NCBI GenBank assembly: GCA_903826575.1
Contig: CAIKEU010000058.1
Span: 52,900-116,899 of the forward strand
Length of the DNA: 64,000 bases
Source: an uncultured bacterium
Lineage (GTDB): Bacteria > Actinomycetota > Actinomycetes > S36-B12 > CAIYMF01
Direction of reading: 5' to 3'
The notes under the pieces were generated by a model that saw nothing but the letters and a program-made list of their open reading frames with translations, had not been told where the DNA came from and ran no database searches. Position numbers and translations under genes: made by a program. Shown piece after piece: positions 35,374 through 44,445 of this stretch (within the stretch, counting starts at the first letter, position 1; each line of letters begins with the position of its first letter).

Positions 35374-36663
35374 ATGAACCTTCGACGACTTCTCGCAGGC
35401 GGACTTAGCCTGACGGTGCTCACGGGTGCGCTGTTCGCAGCTGCAGCCGCTCCGAGCTCCGGTGCAACCGCGACCCCGGGTGAAGGCATCCTGTGTGAGC
35501 CCGGAAACGGCGTTTACACGATGTCTGCCACCACCGGATTCGAGACGATGCCTGACGGCAACTCGGTCTTCACGTGGGGTTACCACACGCCAACGCATGC
35601 CTTCCAGAACACCGCTCCGGTGATCTGCGCAACTGCCGGCGATACCATCCGCATCACCCTGACGAACAACCTGGCCGAGGACACCTCATTTGTGTTCCCG
35701 GGTATGAGCAATGTTCAGGCTGACGGCGTTGACGCAGTACCGCAGTCAGATGCAACGGGCCGCGTAACCTCGCTGGCTCCAGTTGCTCCGGCCAAGGGTG
35801 GTCAGACCACGTACACGTTCACGGCTGATAAGCCAGGAACGTACATGTACGAGAGTGGTACGGACTCACGTAAGCAGGTCGAGATGGGCCTGTGGGGTGC
35901 AATCGTTGTCTACCCGGCATGTCACGCGACTGGTTGTAACCAGGCGTACGACGATCCGCGTACGACTTTCGAGGCAACCCGCGAATACATCCACATGTTC
36001 TCCTCCGTTGACCCAGACATTCACTCGGCCATCCAGCTTGGACAGCCGGTCGACTGGAGCACCTACTCGGCCAAGTACTACTTGATCAACGGCCGATCAG
36101 CTCCCGACAGCCTGTCGCCGAACAATGCAGCGTGGCTTCCCTTCGCGCCGTACGGCTCGATGGTCCGCGTTCGTCCGCAGGATCCCAATGGTGGAGACAC
36201 CTTGCCGGCCCTCGTCCGCTACGTGAACGCCATGGACAAGGACGTTGCCTTCCACCCGCACGGTAATACCGAGCGCGTGATCGGTGAAGATGGCCAGCCG
36301 CTGGACACCATCGGTAAGCCTGACAACAGCTACGGATCGTTCCTTGTGGACATCGGCTCCAACCGCACGGCGGAGTCGATGTTCACCTGGACCGACCAGT
36401 GGCACTACGACCCGACGACCAACCCGATTCCGGTTCCGTTGAGTCCTTACAACGACCTGATCATCAAGGGAACGTGGTACGCCATGAGCCCCTACCTCGG
36501 TAGCCAAGGTGCACTTCCGCCTGGTGTTACTCAGTTCAACCAGTGTGGTGAGTACTACCACATGGCTCACAACCACGCGCTGTACGCGGCAACCAACTAC
36601 GGTGCCACGTTCGGTGGTCAGATGACCCTTATCCGCATCGATCCGCTGGGCGGGTGTGCCTGA
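35374..36663 (+). CDS. Multicopper oxidase subunit B (other half of trinuclear site)
   Basis: The 429-residue protein has a Sec signal (residues about 1-31) followed by two cupredoxin domains. Domain 1 keeps the cupredoxin strands (GTYMYESG, MGLWGAIVVYP), but every copper-ligand position is replaced: VFPG where HWHG is expected, ESGTD where HCH is expected. Domain 2 carries HPHG (H294, H296) and YHMAHNH (H399, H401), the pattern of a trinuclear-cluster half without type 1 cysteine. It therefore complements subunit A. The ATG at 35374 has GAGG 8 nt upstream, and the gene is 5 nt from subunit A. Coexport differs (Sec here, Tat for A), which is odd for two subunits of one site. Confidence 0.82.
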   Translation: MNLRRLLAGGLSLTVLTGALFAAAAAPSSGATATPGEGILCEPGNGVYTMSATTGFETMPDGNSVFTWGYHTPTHAFQNTAPVICATAGDTIRITLTNNLAEDTSFVFPGMSNVQADGVDAVPQSDATGRVTSLAPVAPAKGGQTTYTFTADKPGTYMYESGTDSRKQVEMGLWGAIVVYPACHATGCNQAYDDPRTTFEATREYIHMFSSVDPDIHSAIQLGQPVDWSTYSAKYYLINGRSAPDSLSPNNAAWLPFAPYGSMVRVRPQDPNGGDTLPALVRYVNAMDKDVAFHPHGNTERVIGEDGQPLDTIGKPDNSYGSFLVDIGSNRTAESMFTWTDQWHYDPTTNPIPVPLSPYNDLIIKGTWYAMSPYLGSQGALPPGVTQFNQCGEYYHMAHNHALYAATNYGATFGGQMTLIRIDPLGGCA

Positions 36664-36676
36664 TATGAGGAACAAC

Positions 36677-39600
36677 ATGAAAACCTCTAGTGCACGTACT
36701 GCGCGTGCAAGTATCGCCATCGGCGCATCACTTGCTGTAGCAGCTTCGGGCCTCACCGCACTTGCTGCTCCGGCAGCAAACGCCTCGGGTGCTCACATCA
36801 AGGCAGCCGCTGCCGGGGTGCATACGTCTGGACTTCGTTCAGCCGCAGCACCTGCCGGTTCCGTCGGTCAAGGCCCGCTCACGTCGAGCTGCACCGTTGT
36901 CGGTGGCCGCACGTCGTGTGACATCTGGGCCAAGATCGGTGCCGTAACGGTTCACGACACGGCGTCCACCACCAAGAGCATCCCGGTGTGGAACTTCGTG
37001 CCAACGACCAGCGCGACCGCGACCGGTGCTTCGGCACTGCTCATTGGTCAGGTCGGTGTACCGATGGACATCACCCTGCACAACTCCCTGCCAACAAACG
37101 TCGGTCTGGGTATCCCGCAGGCTGACGGCTTCTACGGTGACACCACGGGTATCGCCCAGGGTGCGTCGAAGACATACACCATCACGCCTCAGCGCGCTGG
37201 TACGTATGTCTACCAAGCGGCATTGACTCCAAATGGCGATCGTCAGGTTGCCATGGGTCTTGCGGGCGCACTGGTTGTTCGTCCGGCAGATGCCTCGACG
37301 ACCGCATACGACACGTTGCAGGCCGGCTACGACGACGAGGCAATGTTGGTGTACTCCGACGTTGACGAGAACCTCGCAGCCGACCCGCTTGGGTTTAACA
37401 TGCGCGATTACATGCCGCAATACCACCTGATCAACGGAGTCTCGTACCCTGATGGCTCACCGATCCTGACCGATGCTGGCCGCACCGTCATGTTGCACAT
37501 GGCCAACATCTCGCAGTTGGACAAGAGCCCGACCATTCTCGGGAACCGCATGTCGGTCTTCGCCAAGGGCGCGCGTCCGATCCCCACAGTCATGAACGTG
37601 ACCGGTCGTGTGCTCGTCGCCGGTGACACGATGGACGCATCTGTGCTCATGCCTGCGGGCCAGCACCGTTACGCCATCTACTCAACGTGGGCAACGCTGA
37701 ATAATGGAACCAACTGGATTGATGGGGTGAACTCACCTGCTCTCGGCGGTGGAATCGCTTTCATTCAGTCCGGCGGTACCGGCACCGTAGCTCCGACTGG
37801 CCCTGCTATCTCCAAGATGGCCGCAGCCGGTCAGCCTGGTGGAGTTGGTCGTCCGCTCACCCTGACGATGACACTGGACACCGCTAACCGCGGTGGTGGC
37901 GACATTCAGCAGGCTGAGTACTGGATCGACACCCTTCCGGGTGCGCCTGGTTCGGGAACGCAGGTTGCAGTAGCTGGAACGTCAGCTCTGGCCGCCTCGT
38001 TGCCAATCGACGTCAGCGCGCTGTCCACGGGTATCCACAACATCTACGTCCGCGCTCAGGACACCTTCGGCGCATGGGGACCCACGGGTACCCTTGGCGT
38101 GCGAGTTGACGCAACTGGTCCGGTTGTCTCTAACCCAATGCTAGATGGCGGCAACATCTCGACCAACGGTGTGACGCCTCTGGCGATTGCAGCCACAGTG
38201 AGCGATGCGGACAACGGTGGCAGCAACGTCATCGCAACCCGCTACTGGATTGACGGATCGGCGACACCGCCCGTCGCGCCAGTAATGCTCACCACCAACG
38301 GCCCGCGCGTCACTGCGTCGGCAAGCGGTTCGATCCCGACCAGCGCACTAACTGGTCTGGCTGAAGGTGCTCACACCATCTACGCCCAAGGTGAGGATTC
38401 ACTTGGTCAGTGGGGTGCGGTCCTGCCGATCCCATTCATTGTTGACCGCACCGCACCGACTACGACTAACGTCGTCGTCTCACCGGGTGTCACCAACGGT
38501 GTGACCACTAACCCGGCCATCCCTGGTTCGTTCGGCATTACTGCCGATGTAGTTGATCCGACGGTGGCTGGGGTGAACAGCTCTCTGACGAACGTCGAGG
38601 CTTTCATCTGTGCACCGGATATCTACTACTCAACGACGCCTAATGGCACTGCTTGTGCACCAGGTCCTCAGGGCACCACAAACGCCCTTGACCTGCTCGC
38701 AGGTGGTCCGGGTGCTGCGCCCGGCTCAACCCACTACGTGGGCAACATGCCACTGGCATGGGTCGGCGGCTACATCGCCAAGGGTGGAGACATCCCGATC
38801 TGGGTCATCGGTGTGGATGCCGCGGGTAACCGCGTCGTCACCACTGGCCTAGCGCGTAACTCGCACCTGTTGATCGACACGATCAAGCCAACCGCCTCAG
38901 GCACCCTTACTCAGGGCACGTGGACGTTGGAGCAGAACTACACGACTGATGCATCTGCCACCCTCGCGGTGACGGCTGCTGACGCAGCTCCATCGGGTGG
39001 CGTGGCCAGCGCTGAGTACTTCATCGGTGCTGATCCTGGCTACGGCAACGGAACCCCGATCACGCTCGTGGCCGGTGCAGGAACAGCAACGCTGAACCTC
39101 AACACCATCGGCGCAGCGGATGCCACCTGGCTCAAGGGCGGCAGCCACACGGTTAACGTCCGGGCACTTGACGTCGCAGGTAACTGGGGCCCAACAACCG
39201 CCGTTACCGCAACGCTGAAGCCGGTTACCGTCTTCGCAAGTGGCTGGGAAACCCCAACAACCGGATTCTTCGGTTGGACGGCCACTTCGGGCACCGGTGT
39301 TACCAGCTCGACAACGGCTCCGATCGCTGGAACTCGTAGCTTGCAGGTTGTCACCACGACGACCAGCACCGGCTACCAGAGCCGTACGGTTCCGACAGCG
39401 GGTACGCCAGCCATCGGAACGCAGTTCTCGGCTCACGTCACCTTCCAGCCAGGTACGACCGCTACAGCGGGTCTCACGGTTGCGGCCTTGACCTCGCCGA
39501 ACGGAGCTAACTTCGCTCAGGTTCAGTACCGTCGAGTCGGAACGCAGTCCGCAGTACGTATCGGTGTGGCGGCTGGAAACCTTTCAGCCAACCCAACGAT

Positions 39601-39847
39601 CAACTGGGGTACATGGACGAACGTCACCACGGCTACCAACTACGCACTGGTTGTGAACTACACCCAGGGTGCAGCTGGAACAGCCACCGTAACTGTCAAC
39701 GGCGGTGTCGCTATCAACACTGGCGTCGCCACCCGCAACACCAACGCCTACGCCGTCGCCTCCGTCAAGGTCGGTGCGGTCACTAGCCCAGGTGCTGTGA
39801 TGACAATCAAGTTCGATTCCTTCTCATCCGCTCGCGCACCCTTCTAA
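36677..39847 (+). CDS. Multicopper oxidase-like subunit C, ligand-free, with Ig-like repeats
   Basis: The 1,056-residue secreted protein has a Sec signal ending near ANA-S. Two cupredoxin-like domains follow (about 70-205 and 230-365); domain 1 contains RAGTYVYQA and MGLAGALVVRP in the same framework as subunit B. Neither domain has a single copper-ligand cluster. Residues about 375-870 hold about four Ig-like repeats marked by AEYWID, IYVRAQDTFGAWG, RYWIDG, IYAQGEDSLGQWG and VNVRALDVAGNWG. The last 180 residues form a beta-sandwich, possibly lectin-like. The ATG at 36677 follows GAGGA; the gene begins 14 nt after subunit B. A scaffold or surface-binding role is likely, by inference. Confidence 0.78.
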   Translation: MKTSSARTARASIAIGASLAVAASGLTALAAPAANASGAHIKAAAAGVHTSGLRSAAAPAGSVGQGPLTSSCTVVGGRTSCDIWAKIGAVTVHDTASTTKSIPVWNFVPTTSATATGASALLIGQVGVPMDITLHNSLPTNVGLGIPQADGFYGDTTGIAQGASKTYTITPQRAGTYVYQAALTPNGDRQVAMGLAGALVVRPADASTTAYDTLQAGYDDEAMLVYSDVDENLAADPLGFNMRDYMPQYHLINGVSYPDGSPILTDAGRTVMLHMANISQLDKSPTILGNRMSVFAKGARPIPTVMNVTGRVLVAGDTMDASVLMPAGQHRYAIYSTWATLNNGTNWIDGVNSPALGGGIAFIQSGGTGTVAPTGPAISKMAAAGQPGGVGRPLTLTMTLDTANRGGGDIQQAEYWIDTLPGAPGSGTQVAVAGTSALAASLPIDVSALSTGIHNIYVRAQDTFGAWGPTGTLGVRVDATGPVVSNPMLDGGNISTNGVTPLAIAATVSDADNGGSNVIATRYWIDGSATPPVAPVMLTTNGPRVTASASGSIPTSALTGLAEGAHTIYAQGEDSLGQWGAVLPIPFIVDRTAPTTTNVVVSPGVTNGVTTNPAIPGSFGITADVVDPTVAGVNSSLTNVEAFICAPDIYYSTTPNGTACAPGPQGTTNALDLLAGGPGAAPGSTHYVGNMPLAWVGGYIAKGGDIPIWVIGVDAAGNRVVTTGLARNSHLLIDTIKPTASGTLTQGTWTLEQNYTTDASATLAVTAADAAPSGGVASAEYFIGADPGYGNGTPITLVAGAGTATLNLNTIGAADATWLKGGSHTVNVRALDVAGNWGPTTAVTATLKPVTVFASGWETPTTGFFGWTATSGTGVTSSTTAPIAGTRSLQVVTTTTSTGYQSRTVPTAGTPAIGTQFSAHVTFQPGTTATAGLTVAALTSPNGANFAQVQYRRVGTQSAVRIGVAAGNLSANPTINWGTWTNVTTATNYALVVNYTQGAAGTATVTVNGGVAINTGVATRNTNAYAVASVKVGAVTSPGAVMTIKFDSFSSARAPF

Positions 39848-39866
39848 GAAATAGGAGATACAAGAG

Positions 39867-40334
39867 ATGACAAGCTCATTCACCATCTCGCCGCGAGCGG
39901 CGGTCGTGGGGGCGACGGTGGCATTAGCCACCGGCGCACTCCTCGCCGGCTCGGTTGCGATGAACAACGCATCAGAAGCGGCAACCAGCAAGACCAAGGT
40001 TCCGCAGAGCCGTCAGATCGAGGCAAAGTCGGGCATCCGAATCGTCAGCGCCCACGCGGTTGCTGACGGAGGCATCATCGATGTTCGCTATCAGGTCCTT
40101 GATCCGCTGAAGGCAGACATCATCGAAGGTGATCCCACCAAGACACCCCATCTGCAAGACGTGCGTAACGGGGGTGTTTTGACCGATACTGCTGCTATGA
40201 GGCATGGTCACGCACAGCGTCCCGCAGGTACGTACTTCCTGCTCTACTACAACAAGAGTGGTGTGGTGAAGTCTGGCGACTTCATCAACGTCACGATTGA
40301 TGGATTGACGCTGAACAACGTACCCGTTACGTGA
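39867..40334 (+). CDS. Small secreted protein of unknown family in the copper oxidase operon
   Basis: The 155-residue protein has a signal-like hydrophobic segment (about 12-32) and a mature domain of about 110 residues rich in beta-strand patterns (GIRIVSAHAVADGGIIDVRYQVLD). A central MRHGHAQ gives two histidines and a methionine that could bind copper, followed by AGTYFLLYYN. I recognise no named family. AGGAGA lies upstream of the ATG, and its stop overlaps the GTG of the copCD gene (GTGA). Position between the oxidase subunits and the copper importer suggests a copper carrier or accessory subunit; this is inference. Confidence 0.7.
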   Translation: MTSSFTISPRAAVVGATVALATGALLAGSVAMNNASEAATSKTKVPQSRQIEAKSGIRIVSAHAVADGGIIDVRYQVLDPLKADIIEGDPTKTPHLQDVRNGGVLTDTAAMRHGHAQRPAGTYFLLYYNKSGVVKSGDFINVTIDGLTLNNVPVT

Positions 40335-42046
40335 CGTCACTAGCCCGCTTGGTCGCGGCCGTTCTGAGTGGAATGCTACTTACGTTGGCATTCGTACTCG
40401 GGGCGGCCGCGCCCGCGTCTGCGCACTCGCAAGTAATTTCCAGTTCACCAGCCGATGGTCAACGGGTGGAAACGTCGCCCAAGCAACTCACGTTCGTCTT
40501 TTCTGAACCCTCGGATGTTAGTTCCGTCGTGGTGTCGCTGACGGGCCCGTCTGGGCCTCTAAACGTTCTCGGCACACCCGTTGAGCAGGGGGTCAACGAT
40601 CTTGGCCATCAAACAATCGTTGTTCCGGTAACCGCCGAACTACCAGCGGGCCTGTACCGCGAGACGGTGAGCGCCACCTCGCGTATCGATGGTCATACCG
40701 CGGGCAGTGAATTGATCTTTGGTGTTCGCACCGACGTCGCGGCGCCCGCCGGTGACTCGGGCAATACGACATCACCTGTGGACCGAGTTCGATCGATTCT
40801 GCAGGGCATCATGTTGATCGCCGCGGGAATCGCATTTGGTCTGATTGCGCTAGCCGGGCCTGCTCGCGGGCGAGGACTACCTGCAGCTCGGATTGCCGCG
40901 GGGATTGCTGGGCTGGCCGCTATCGGATCAGGTGCAATCTGGCACATTGGCAATGGATTGATCGTCGCTGCCTGTGGCCTGATCGGATCGGTCGTCCTGT
41001 TTGCGGCAGCGTTCACGCCCACGTTGACGGACCGAATTCGGCTGTGGCTCGCTGCCCTCGGACTCGCCGTCGCCGTTGTTCCGCTATCTCTGGTAGGGCA
41101 CGCGGCTGCTCAAGGAACTCTGATGGCCGTCTTTGACGGCCTGCACATCATCACCACGGCGACGTGGGCCGGAGTTGTGATCGCAGCGGCCTTCCTACTT
41201 CCCAAGGCCAGTCGAGGTGATCGGTTGCCGATCCTGCGTCGCACCTCGGTTTTGGCCAGCGTGACGTTCTTAATCTCGCTCATCACCGGTCTGCTGATGG
41301 CCAATGGTTTGGTACCGTCCGTCGGCGGATTGTTCGGATCGCTATATGGCATGGGATTGGTCGCCAAATCCGTCCTGGTGATTCCTGTGTTGTTACTTGC
41401 GATCTGGGCGCGCTGGCGCATGAACAATGGGAAGTCGAGTTCGCTAGTCGTCGAAGCGGGCTTGCTCTTTGTGATTCTGAGTCTCGGTGTCCTGGTTGCG
41501 TCGCAACCACCACCTGCCTCGCAGAAATTCCTGCCAACACCAAGCTGGCAGGCGGATTCTGCGGCCGCATCTCTGGACGCTGACGATTTGCTGGTAAGTG
41601 TTCAGATCGCACCGAACACTCCCGGAACCCGGTTCTTGGTTGTGCGCGTGGATAACACCCGTCGCCCTGCGCCGGGTCCGATTCAGGCCGTGAAGGCGCG
41701 ATTTGGTTCCTCCGGTCTGTTGGACCTTAAGCAGGGCACCGATGGATTGTGGACGACAAATGTCGACGTCACTGAGCCCGGTCCGACTGCGATTCACGTT
41801 GAGGTGACCCGCCCATTACTTCCTCTGGCCGTTGCGAATAACACGTGGACAGTTGGGCCTACTCCAGGCACGTACGAAGGCGGCAGTTCGCTGACCGGCT
41901 ACGTCGGTGCTGCCATCGGCGGACTCATTGGTCTGACGCTGATCGGGATTCTTGTAGAGGGTGTTTCCCGAGGTCGTCGCAGGGACGACGATGAGCCCGG
42001 TGCAACGAAACCAGACTCGGGTGCACATTCCGCGGTATCGGTCTAA
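40331..42046 (+). CDS. CopC-CopD fusion, copper uptake membrane protein
   Basis: The 571-residue protein has a signal peptide (about 1-31) and a mature N-terminus HSQV, whose first histidine is the CopC copper ligand. The CopC domain follows with SSPADGQ and the second ligand segment SRIDGHTAG (to about 130). Eight or so transmembrane segments of a CopD-type domain follow (about 155-395). A periplasmic-type beta domain and a last TM near residue 525 close the protein. This CopC-CopD (YcnJ-like) arrangement is known for copper import, which would load exported copper enzymes. The GTG start overlaps the preceding stop, tying it to the oxidase operon. Confidence 0.9.
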   Translation: MTSLARLVAAVLSGMLLTLAFVLGAAAPASAHSQVISSSPADGQRVETSPKQLTFVFSEPSDVSSVVVSLTGPSGPLNVLGTPVEQGVNDLGHQTIVVPVTAELPAGLYRETVSATSRIDGHTAGSELIFGVRTDVAAPAGDSGNTTSPVDRVRSILQGIMLIAAGIAFGLIALAGPARGRGLPAARIAAGIAGLAAIGSGAIWHIGNGLIVAACGLIGSVVLFAAAFTPTLTDRIRLWLAALGLAVAVVPLSLVGHAAAQGTLMAVFDGLHIITTATWAGVVIAAAFLLPKASRGDRLPILRRTSVLASVTFLISLITGLLMANGLVPSVGGLFGSLYGMGLVAKSVLVIPVLLLAIWARWRMNNGKSSSLVVEAGLLFVILSLGVLVASQPPPASQKFLPTPSWQADSAAASLDADDLLVSVQIAPNTPGTRFLVVRVDNTRRPAPGPIQAVKARFGSSGLLDLKQGTDGLWTTNVDVTEPGPTAIHVEVTRPLLPLAVANNTWTVGPTPGTYEGGSSLTGYVGAAIGGLIGLTLIGILVEGVSRGRRRDDDEPGATKPDSGAHSAVSV

Positions 42047-42064
42047 GTATCGGTTTTTGTGTAG

Positions 42065-42982
42065 GTGCCCGCTTCACATCTGAACGCCTCGGTTCGCACG
42101 GGCCTAGCCTGGGCGTTCCTCGGTGTTCTGCTCTTCTCGTTTTCGGTGCCGATGACCAAGGTTGCTGTCGGGGGATTCAACCCGTTCTTCACCGCGATGG
42201 GGCGAGCGGTGATCGCGGGGGTTCTAGCGGCGGTCCTACTCTCGATTCGTCGAGTGCCGTTCCCTGACCGGCAATACCTACGCCCGCTGTTTTTCACGAT
42301 GTTCGGGGCCGTATTCGGATGGCCCATCCTGATCGCATTAGCGCTCGAGCGGACGACGTCCGCACACGTCGCAGTCATCGCTGCCTTCATGCCGCTGACA
42401 ACCGCGCTGTTCGCAGTGCTGCGCACCCATGAGCGGGTTGCTCCCTCGTTTTGGTGGGCAGCAATTACCGGAACCGTTGCGCTCATCGTCTTTGCGCTGA
42501 GTCGTGGCGGAGCCCAAGGCGGTGAACTTGTCGCCGATGTGATGATCGTTGGTGCCGTGTTGTCGTCATCGCTGTGTTACGTCGAGGGTGCTGCGGTCAG
42601 CCGAGTAATGCCCGGATGGCAAGTGATTTCGTGGGTTGTGGTGATGGCTTTGCCGATCACTGTGCCAGCCTCGCTGTGGCTCTGGCATGCAACAAGTGCC
42701 AATTACGAGACCACCGCGATTCAGTGGGCGTCACTGATCGGGCTAGGCGTCTCGTCGATGTACTTAGGCTTCTTCGCGTGGTACCGCGGACTTGCTCTTG
42801 CGGGCACCGCCTACGGGGGCCAGGTTCAGCAGATCCAGCCGCTGCTTACACTGCTGTGGTCCGCGTTGCTTCTCGGCGAAGTGGTGACGGCTCCAACGAT
42901 TGCTGCAGCCCTCGTTGTCATTGCCTGCGTGGTGTGGGCTCAGCGCAGTCGGGTGGCCACAGTGGTGGCACCCGAGGAGTAG
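42065..42982 (+). CDS. EamA/DMT family transporter
   Basis: The 305-residue protein has about ten hydrophobic segments in two repeated halves, the EamA duplication of the drug/metabolite transporter superfamily. The end of the second half contains AYGGQVQQIQPLLTLLWSALLLGE, which matches the conserved final EamA region. Family members export amino acids, nucleobases or other small metabolites; the substrate is unknown. It has a GTG start 18 bp after copCD. It may be read from the same transcript, but nothing else links it to copper. Confidence 0.85.
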   Translation: MPASHLNASVRTGLAWAFLGVLLFSFSVPMTKVAVGGFNPFFTAMGRAVIAGVLAAVLLSIRRVPFPDRQYLRPLFFTMFGAVFGWPILIALALERTTSAHVAVIAAFMPLTTALFAVLRTHERVAPSFWWAAITGTVALIVFALSRGGAQGGELVADVMIVGAVLSSSLCYVEGAAVSRVMPGWQVISWVVVMALPITVPASLWLWHATSANYETTAIQWASLIGLGVSSMYLGFFAWYRGLALAGTAYGGQVQQIQPLLTLLWSALLLGEVVTAPTIAAALVVIACVVWAQRSRVATVVAPEE

Positions 42983-43025
42983 TCGTTCAATCCTTCCCCA
43001 GGTGCCACGACGTGCGACGCGACGA

Positions 43026-43505
43026 CTAGTTCAGGATCGCCGTCAACTTGTCCATGAACGTGCGCTCACCCTCGCTGACCTTGTCGCCGCCGAATCCCAT
43101 CGGACCACTTCCAGTGGCTTCCACGGCGGCCGTTGCTGCTGCCAACAGAACCTCGCGAATCTGCGCGAACTCTTCGGGGGTGGCCTTCTCGCGCACCAAG
43201 GCGACGGTGTCGCCGATTTGCTTGGTTACGAGTTCGACGGCCTCGGCGACGTTTCGGGGGCTTGGCGAATTCTCGTCAGTGCTGGACACCGTTGGCTTTT
43301 GATCGACGGACGAGAATGAGGCAATCAAAGTATTGTCGGGGTACTTCGCCGCCGTCGCTTTGAAAGCTTCGCTACCGGCGAGCACCTCGCGAATTGTAGT
43401 GACGAGTTTGCGTCCGTCCGATAGTGCTGCACCGCCCATGACCATTGCGGGCAGGGCGTTGACGGTAGTCCATTCGGCTTCGGTGAAGGATTCTTTGCTG
43501 ATCAT
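43026..43505 (-). CDS. Conserved protein of unknown function (W-helix / GFGG C-terminus)
   Basis: The 159-residue, mostly helical protein has an N-terminal FTEAEWTTVNALPAMV segment and a C-terminal GSGPMGFGGDKVSEGER motif. I recall both ends from a family of short soluble actinobacterial and proteobacterial proteins without assigned function. No signal, TM or metal motif is present. The ATG at 43505 has AGGAG 7 nt upstream. The frame stays open upstream to 44324, but that extension is antisense to the lipoprotein gene and is not coding. It converges on the EamA gene. Confidence 0.7.
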   Translation of the reverse strand: MISKESFTEAEWTTVNALPAMVMGGAALSDGRKLVTTIREVLAGSEAFKATAAKYPDNTLIASFSSVDQKPTVSSTDENSPSPRNVAEAVELVTKQIGDTVALVREKATPEEFAQIREVLLAAATAAVEATGSGPMGFGGDKVSEGERTFMDKLTAILN

Positions 43506-43755
43506 GATGACGGCTCCTGTGCGGTTTGCAGGTGTTGGCGGACGTGGGCGTAGCGAAAGTAGGCAGAAGGGTCGTAGTGGCAAGATCGTACTGAATGTCG
43601 AACACACCACGCCCGTGCCGTGCGTGGCGCGGGCAGGGGGAGTGCTGCGCCTGGCTGGTCTGGCTTGGTCAAATCGCGGGTTAGGGTTGGTGGAAGCTGC
43701 CGGGTTGATCGCGACCGGGTGATTCATTGTTTTACGGCGAGGGGACTCGAACATC

Positions 43756-44445
43756 ATGGACATGTCACCGACCAACCAGGGCTTAAAGATGGGTGCGGCG
43801 CGCCGCCGCGGTGAGCTTCGGTGGGGCGTGGTCGTCGCTGCAGCAATGCTGCCGCTGGCTCTTGCTGCGTGTTCGAGCAGTCCGACGCCCACACCGACGA
43901 ACACCGTGAGCCCAACGCAGACGCAGTCTCCGAGTGCGACCGATACGCCCACGCCGACACAGAGTGAGAGCCCGACCCCAACTGACACCCCAACAGATAG
44001 TCCGTCTCCGTCGGATAGCCCGACAGCCACCGATACGCCATCGCCCACAGGCTCGTCGACCAGCTCGCCGAGCCCCACTGGTAGTGCGAGCGCGTCCCCA
44101 AGTGGATCGGTTTCACCCTCTCCCTCCGGCTCGGTCCTCGGCATTGGTGTCGTGTTCACCCCGACGACGGCCAAGGCGTGGGAGCAGATCAATATTGTCG
44201 GAACGACTGATCCCTCCTTGGCTGGTAAGCGTGCATACATCCTGAAGATCAACCACGGCGTAAACGATGTTCTTGATACCGGTTCACCCATCACCGCAGC
44301 TGGCATCATTCGAACGTGGGCCAAGCTTGGCCGCGACGGCGAACTGCGGTTGATCGTGCCAGCGGTGCCAGTGGTTGCAGGGCCGCTACCCGTTGGAACT
44401 GCGCTGCTTGCTCAGTCAGGCGTCTTCATGGTCAAGGTTGGCTAG
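43756..44445 (+). CDS. Putative lipoprotein with long S/T/P linker
   Basis: The 229-residue protein has a signal peptide with lipobox LAAC (C39). A low-complexity stretch of about 85 residues made almost only of S, T, P, D and E follows (about 40-127). The C-terminal domain of about 100 residues is beta-rich and begins GIGVVFTP; its IVGTTDPSLAGK segment resembles bacterial Ig-like surface domains. It should be tethered to the membrane with the linker spanning the cell wall. Function is unknown. The exact start (43756, 43762 or 43789) is uncertain. Its 3' end overlaps the convergent AI-2E-type gene by 30 bp. Confidence 0.7.
   Translation: MDMSPTNQGLKMGAARRRGELRWGVVVAAAMLPLALAACSSSPTPTPTNTVSPTQTQSPSATDTPTPTQSESPTPTDTPTDSPSPSDSPTATDTPSPTGSSTSSPSPTGSASASPSGSVSPSPSGSVLGIGVVFTPTTAKAWEQINIVGTTDPSLAGKRAYILKINHGVNDVLDTGSPITAAGIIRTWAKLGRDGELRLIVPAVPVVAGPLPVGTALLAQSGVFMVKVG

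Noticed and set aside
43506-44324. Upstream extension of the unknown-function gene at 43026-43505 to a 432-residue frame
   Set aside because: The extension is antisense to the S/T/P-rich lipoprotein gene, reads as its shadow, and a good ribosome binding site supports the short start at 43505.
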